Translations under genes and position numbers: made by a program
Shown: one piece after another, positions 59,444-64,000 of the stretch
Layout of the letters: each line of letters begins with the position of its first letter
Numbering within the stretch: the stretch's first letter is position 1
The notes under the pieces: generated by a model
Databases searched by the model: none
Seen by the model: the letters and a program-made list of their open reading frames with translations, nothing else
Told to the model about the DNA's origin: nothing
Source of the DNA: Lepus europaeus
Taxonomy: Eukaryota > Chordata > Mammalia > Lagomorpha > Leporidae
Assembly (NCBI RefSeq): GCF_033115175.1
Contig: NC_084827.1
Coordinates: 120,993,701-121,057,700 of the forward strand
Direction of reading: 5' to 3'
Length of the DNA stretch: 64,000 nucleotides

Positions 59444-59743
59444 ATGGACGAAGCTGGCAGCTCCGCGAGTGGCGGAGGCTTCCGCCCGGGCGTGGACAGC
59501 CTGGACGAGCCGCCCAACAGCCGCATCTTCTTGGTGATCAGCAAGTACACGCCCGAGTCGGTGCTGAGGGAGCGCTTCTCGCCTTTTGGCGAGATACAGG
59601 ACATCTGGGTGGTGCGGGACAAGCACACCAAGGAGTCCAAGGGCATTGCCTTCGTCAAGTTTGCCCGCAGCTCGCAGGCCTGCAGGGCCATGGAGGAGAT
59701 GCACGGCCAGTGCCTGGGCCCCAACGACAGCAAGCCCATCAAG
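59444..59743 (+). CDS. RBM45: RBM45 exon 1 (residues 1-100, RRM1)
   Basis: Encodes the start of RNA-binding protein 45, a nuclear RNA-binding protein with several RRMs implicated in neural development and splicing. Seen: [20 protein letters not shown], then RRM1 with RNP2 RIFLVI (residues 27-32) and RNP1 KGIAFVKF (66-73). The exon ends [10 protein letters not shown] at AAG|GTGCGG (GT at 59744), phase 0. The ATG has A at -3 and G at +4 and matches the known mammalian N-terminus. The reading frame is open without a stop back to 59150, so a 98-codon extension is possible on paper, but it looks like untranslated CpG-rich leader. It continues in exon 2 at 63225. Orientation is opposite to CYCT and PDE11A. 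Confidence 0.97.
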
Positions 59744-62149
59744 GTGCGGGCGCTCGGGTCGGGGTGTCCGCGGGGGCACAGTCGGGGAGCATGGCGCCGT
59801 CGGGCCTCCCTTCGCCTGGTGCTGTGCCAGGGCGGGAGAGGGCAGGGCGCCCGCTCCCGGAGCCCGTCAGGCAGCACTCGGCACCGACCGGGAAGCGGGC
59901 TTCTAGAAAGAGGATCCCGTCCCCCGAGCCTGCGCCGGGGGCCGAGCGGGCGGCCGTGACGGCTCGGGAGGGGCAGTGGCCTGGCCTCCCCACTCCCAGC
60001 GGTCACTGTTGGCCCTGGACCACTCAGGGAACCTGGCTGAGGCCCTCGGGGGTACGGCGTCTGAAGTCGCTCTGTGGGGCTTAAACGCTTGGCAAAAGTG
60101 CGGATGTTTAAACCGTGGCTGTCTGTGTTGGGCGTTTTCCCAGGACAGACAGAAGTGTGCACGTGTGCGATATTAAATGCAGATGGTTAAAATGCTACAA
60201 TCCGGCGTGCATCACACTTTAGTGATTTTTAACAGTTGTTCCAAATAAGCCCTGTTTGTGAGGATGTGAACACGGTGCGTTCGGTTCTTGACTGTTATTC
60301 CCACTTTGCTTCTAAAGCGGATTGAAGTCAGCTGCCTTAGCGGAGCCAAATCGCTGTGCTGGGCTCTTGGGCCTTGCGTTTATTAAATGCTGATTGTGTT
60401 AGTATATGGTGGCATTTGTATGACATAGTACTGTCTAAAACTAAGGTAATAGCGCATGGCAGGAATGGTAATTTCGAGAAGTATTTGACTTAGTTCAACC
60501 TTTTAGTACAGTGCTTCATACAAGGTAACCCTCAATTGTATTTTACAACTGTTCTGTAGTACTCAGAATGTCCCCACACTGAAACTTTCTTCTTTGGCCA
60601 CCGAAACATAAAATGCTCATTCTCAAAGAGAATTAAGGCTTCAAATCTGTTTTCCACATTTTTGCCCTCTGAGTTTCAGCCGGGATGTTATTCAGACCAT
60701 CCGGCTTGGGCAGGCTGTCTTCCTTCTCCTTTCCTTCCTTCCATTTGGCTTCAATTTTTCTCAAGTTAACGTTGCTTTTGCAAAGTTCCAGAGAATCTGC
60801 AAGTTAAGAATATTGCAGCAGCAGGCATACGACCAGAAAACATTGTACAGTTAAGGCATATTCTGTGTCAGGCTCTGTTATCCTGAAGGTATAGGTCAAC
60901 CTGGAAAACAGAAAAGAAAAATCTTTGTTTTTGACTTTGAACGAATGTCTCTTATCTAGAACCAAAGAGTGTGTATACTCCACGAAGATAAAAATCTGTT
61001 AGGGGAAATCTTCCTTTAGGAGCTTGACTATTATGCATGTGTTTTACATCGGTACTGTCTCATCAAAGATCAGAAACACTGATCTCATGGCTCCTCCAGC
61101 CTCATCTTACCTGGGGATCTTTTTTTTTCTTCTGTGTCCCAGCTGCCCTTTTTGTGTTTCCCTGTTGACCATTCATTACTGAAACATCACTACATTCAGT
61201 CTCTAAGGGCACTTCTGGGTTCTCAATAAAACTTCCTACAAAGCTTGGCATATAAGCATGTGGTGTGGATTTGTTGAAGGAGTGACTGGAAGTAGACTGT
61301 AGGTAGAGCTGTATCTCCAACTTCGTCTTCTACACAGGATTTTACATCTCTGTGACAGGCTGTTTTCCAAACAAACAACCGTTTTTTCCCACATGGCTCC
61401 AGTGTTCTTGTTTCAACATTTATAAAATCCCATGGCTTTAAAATTTTATGTCCTTTTGATTGCCATGTCCTACTCCAGAATTTCTTAAGTCCAAGTTAAC
61501 TCGAATGATATATAGCCCCTCCTTTTTAAATTTTAAAGAAAAATTTTTAAAAAGCTTCAAGATCCTGTGGGTGTACAATGGTTTAATTTTATTACACTAT
61601 TTATATTATAAAAAAGTGAAGTTATCTATTAAACTTATCATGTTTATAGCTGTGTAATAAATCCACAGTTCTAGAGATTTAACTATTCCTCCTCTGGAAT
61701 AATGGAAAAAGAAATACAAGTTGAATAAAAGCAGTACTACAAACAAATTAATCTATTATCACAAATAATATTTCAATAAAACTAAACTGCCAGTAAGTCT
61801 TACACTTGGCATTTCCCTGCTCACATAAGAAATCATTAGGAAAGTCACTGAGATGAACCAGAATATGGTTAGGTTAACTTTTTCTGATCATTAATACTAG
61901 AAAGAAAACTATTTAAAATATGACCATTTATACTTAAACTCAACTGTCGGTAATTAGATTAAATGTGACAAAATACAGATACCCAACTAAACGCTGTATA
62001 CAAGAGACACCCTTTAAAGATAATGATTGAAAATAGAAAGGTAACCTTGTGTGCTGTCAGACAAAATGGACTTCATTCCATAGTATATTGACAGAGATAG
62101 CTTAGCTTCCTAAGAATAAAGATATCAGTCAAAAAAGTACATTACCGAG
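59744..62149 (+). other. RBM45: RBM45 intron 1, 5' part
   Basis: CpG-rich to about 60050, then ordinary AT-rich intron. Long frames in the GC-rich part on both strands are shadows. No further exon seen. Confidence 0.7.
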
Positions 62150-62445
62150 ATATGCGTTGTGGTGAGGAGATTAAACCAACGCTTAGGATGCCTACATCCG
62201 GTTCTAGGCCTGCCTCCTTCGCAGTTCCAATTCTGCTTCCTGTTAATGCTTCTGGAACTCAGCTGAAGATGGTCCATATACTTGGGTTCCTGCCATCCAT
62301 GTGGGAGACCTGGATAGAATTCCTGGCTCCTGGCCTATCCCTGACTGTTGTAAGCAACTGGGGAGTGAACCAGCACAGAGAAGATATTTCTCTCTTTCAC
62401 TGTCCTCTCCCCCCTCATTGTTCTGCCTTTCAAATAAATAAATCT
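62150..62445 (+). mobile_element. Diverged CSINE in RBM45 intron 1
   Basis: Diverged C repeat body (GGGAGACCTGGATAGAATTC, GGGGAGTGAACCAGC) ending CTTTCAAATAAATAAATCTC. Confidence 0.78.
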
Positions 62446-62740
62446 CTTTTTTTTTTTTTTAAGGATTTATTTATTTATTTATTTGAAAGTCAAAGTTAAA
62501 CAGAGAGGAGAGAGAGAAGTCTTCCATCCGCTGGTTCACCCCACAATGGCTGGAGCTGTGCCGATCTGAAGCCAGGAGCAAGGAGCCTCTTCCTGGTCTC
62601 CCACATGGGTGCAGGGGCCCGAGGACTTGGGCCATTTTCTACTGCTTTTCGGAAGTGGAGCAGCTGGGGCTTGAACTGGCACCCATATGGGATGCCGGCA
62701 CTGTAGACTGTGGCTTTTACCCACTACGCTGGCCCCAATA
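62446..62740 (-). mobile_element. CSINE inserted into the tail of the preceding SINE
   Basis: Reverse copy starting with a T run and (ATTT)n and ending CCCACTACGCTGGCCCC. The host tail AATAAATCT(C)TTTTTT appears on both sides (about 62436 and 62737), so it landed in the A/T-rich tail of the older copy. A segment in the body is shortened (TTTTCGGAAGTGG). Confidence 0.88.
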
Positions 62741-62752
62741 AATCTTTTTTTA

Positions 62753-63224
62753 AAAAGTACATAATCCCCCCCCAACAAAAAGTACATAATTCCATGTATC
62801 TACACAGCCAGTAATAGAGTTTCAAAATACATGAAGCATTGATTGAACCAAAAGGAGAAAGATAAATTCATGTTCACAAGAGGCATTTATGCTCCTGTTT
62901 CAGTATCTGAGAGAACAAGTGGGATATGTAACATTTTAATAAATATCAAGCCTTTATATTATTAACATTCATTAAATACCACCCAATAACTTGTTCCGGT
63001 TAACTAAAATGCAAAAAAAGTACCTCTTGAGGGGAAAAATCAGTGCAGAGATTGGTATTATATAAAAGGTCATTGCAATAAAGATTGCTTTTGAAAAATC
63101 TTTTTCATAAGATCCTATGTATTGTATTTTTACTTAAAATGGCTTACATACATACAATCCTTAATGATACTTCAGGAATAGGAAAGCAGTTGAGATTATA
63201 TTTTGGGTTTTGTTTGTTTCTTAG
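62753..63224 (+). other. RBM45: RBM45 intron 1, 3' part
   Basis: AT-rich with a pyrimidine-rich stretch (63212-63222) before the exon 2 acceptor. Confidence 0.75.
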
Positions 63225-63347
63225 GTTTTCATTGCTCAATCCAGATCATCTGGAAGTCACCGAGATGTTGAAGATGAAGAACTTACAAGGATCTTTGTGA
63301 TGATACCAAAATCTTACACAGAAGAAGATCTGCGGGAAAAATTTAAG
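63225..63347 (+). CDS. RBM45: RBM45 exon 2 (residues 101-141, start of RRM2)
   Basis: A 123-base, 41-codon exon flanked by a TTTCTTAG acceptor (AG at 63223-63224) and an AAG|GTACTT donor (GT at 63348-63349), phase 0 at both ends. It encodes [20 protein letters not shown], then [21 protein letters not shown], where RIFVMI (residues 122-127) is RNP2 of the second RRM. The sequence is very close to other mammalian RBM45 proteins. The remaining exons (the rest of RRM2, the later RRM(s) and the C-terminus) lie beyond 64000. Confidence 0.96.
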
Positions 63348-64000
63348 GTACTTATATTTTCTAATCAGTGTATGTGATAACTCATAATCCTAAGTATATT
63401 GTACAGCTACCAAATAGGAAATATTATTTGTGGAAGATGATTAAAGTGATAGGGGGTGTTAAAAAACCATTTTTAGGTCATCAACTTCAGACTAGTTTTG
63501 AAATATTAAGCCTATGATTAATTTTTAAATTAAATATTATATAAAATATGAAAAGATAGATTCAAAAAATGAAGTCTGACACTTCAGAGAATTTTAATTA
63601 AATCACACTCTGGGAAATAGGGGAGCTGAAATTTAATGCCAGGTGTCTCAGTCCAGAGTCTGCTCTTGGTCTCTAACCTTTAAGCACTCTCTTATCGCTT
63701 CCTTCTGTTGCCTCTCACCTAGGTATGTCGGGCAGACCTGAAGCTGTCAGGTATTTATTAAGGACCTATGACATGTTGACAGTGTCACCTTCAGAGAAAG
63801 GCTTAATTTTTTTTAGGAGTTTTTGCCTGAAAATTGAGCCTCTGAAGGATTTACATCTAAAGAAGCCAGCTATAGCACTGAACTGTAGATCTCAGTAAAT
63901 GAAATTTGAAGATATTTTTAAATCTTTTTAGTCATTGACCTAAACACAGTGATAAACTTCACATAGCTTATTAAAAAGCAGTTTTCAGTTGTAATTTTTA
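63348..64000 (+). other. RBM45: RBM45 intron 2, start
   Basis: Begins at the exon 2 donor and runs off the window. A weak L2/MIR-like patch (GGTATTTATTAAGGACCTAT) occurs near 63751. Confidence 0.7.

Noticed and set aside
59032-60162. 376-codon minus-strand open frame over RBM45 exon 1
   Set aside because: It is antisense to a certain exon in CpG-rich DNA where stops are rare. Low-complexity Pro/Arg/Ala translation, no recognisable domain, and it runs through the LTR end.
1-64000. Functional tRNA genes at C-repeat starts
   Set aside because: The tRNA-like 5' regions belong to SINEs; none folds as an obvious complete tRNA by eye, and all are followed by SINE bodies.

Overview
This is mammalian nuclear DNA, almost certainly from a leporid (rabbit or hare, most likely Oryctolagus). 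More than 30 tRNA-derived C-repeat SINEs of the lagomorph CSINE type are spread across it in both orientations. There is also a 7.3 kb L1 of lagomorph type, and older mammal-wide repeats (MIR, L2, MLT1-like LTRs, L1M). No bacterial, phage or CRISPR-type features were seen. Coding sequence is under 3% of the window.

Three genes can be supported, in the order PDE11A (-), CYCT (-), RBM45 (+). As I recall it, this is also the order on mouse chromosome 2 and human 2q31. (1) The first coding exon of the long PDE11A isoform (PDE11A4 type) lies at 12727-13638 on the minus strand, with a GC-rich 5' flank at 13639-14140. Positions 1-12726 are its first intron. (2) A testis-type cytochrome c (CYCT) is encoded by two coding exons on the minus strand, at 50690-50858 and 42619-42767. 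Together they give an uninterrupted 105-codon frame with consensus splice sites and every heme-binding residue. A GC-rich block at 53.7-54.35 kb is the best candidate for its promoter and noncoding first exon. (3) RBM45, an RNA-binding protein with several RRMs, starts at 59444 on the plus strand inside a GC-rich block. Exon 2 is at 63225-63347 and the gene continues beyond the window.

Layout: 1-12.7 kb, PDE11A intron with C repeats, MIR and L2. 12.7-14.1 kb, PDE11A exon 1 and promoter. 14.2-42.5 kb, intergenic, holding a degraded old L1 (17.95-20.27 kb) beside the near full-length minus-strand L1 (20460-27724) with target-site duplications, and further SINEs, L2, MLT1-like LTR and L1 3' ends. 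42.5-54.3 kb, CYCT, whose 7.9 kb second intron is packed with SINEs. 54.3-59.1 kb, intergenic, ending in an ERVL-type solo LTR that directly abuts the RBM45 CpG region. 59.1-64 kb, RBM45 exons 1-2 and intron 1.

The genes do not form a pathway. PDE11A hydrolyses cyclic nucleotides, CYCT carries electrons in male germ-cell mitochondria, and RBM45 binds RNA. I found no new multi-gene system. The most notable item is the intact, intron-containing testis cytochrome c, whose human counterpart is reported to be a pseudogene. Interspersed-repeat family names and boundaries are from memory of consensus sequences and are approximate unless a target-site duplication is cited.
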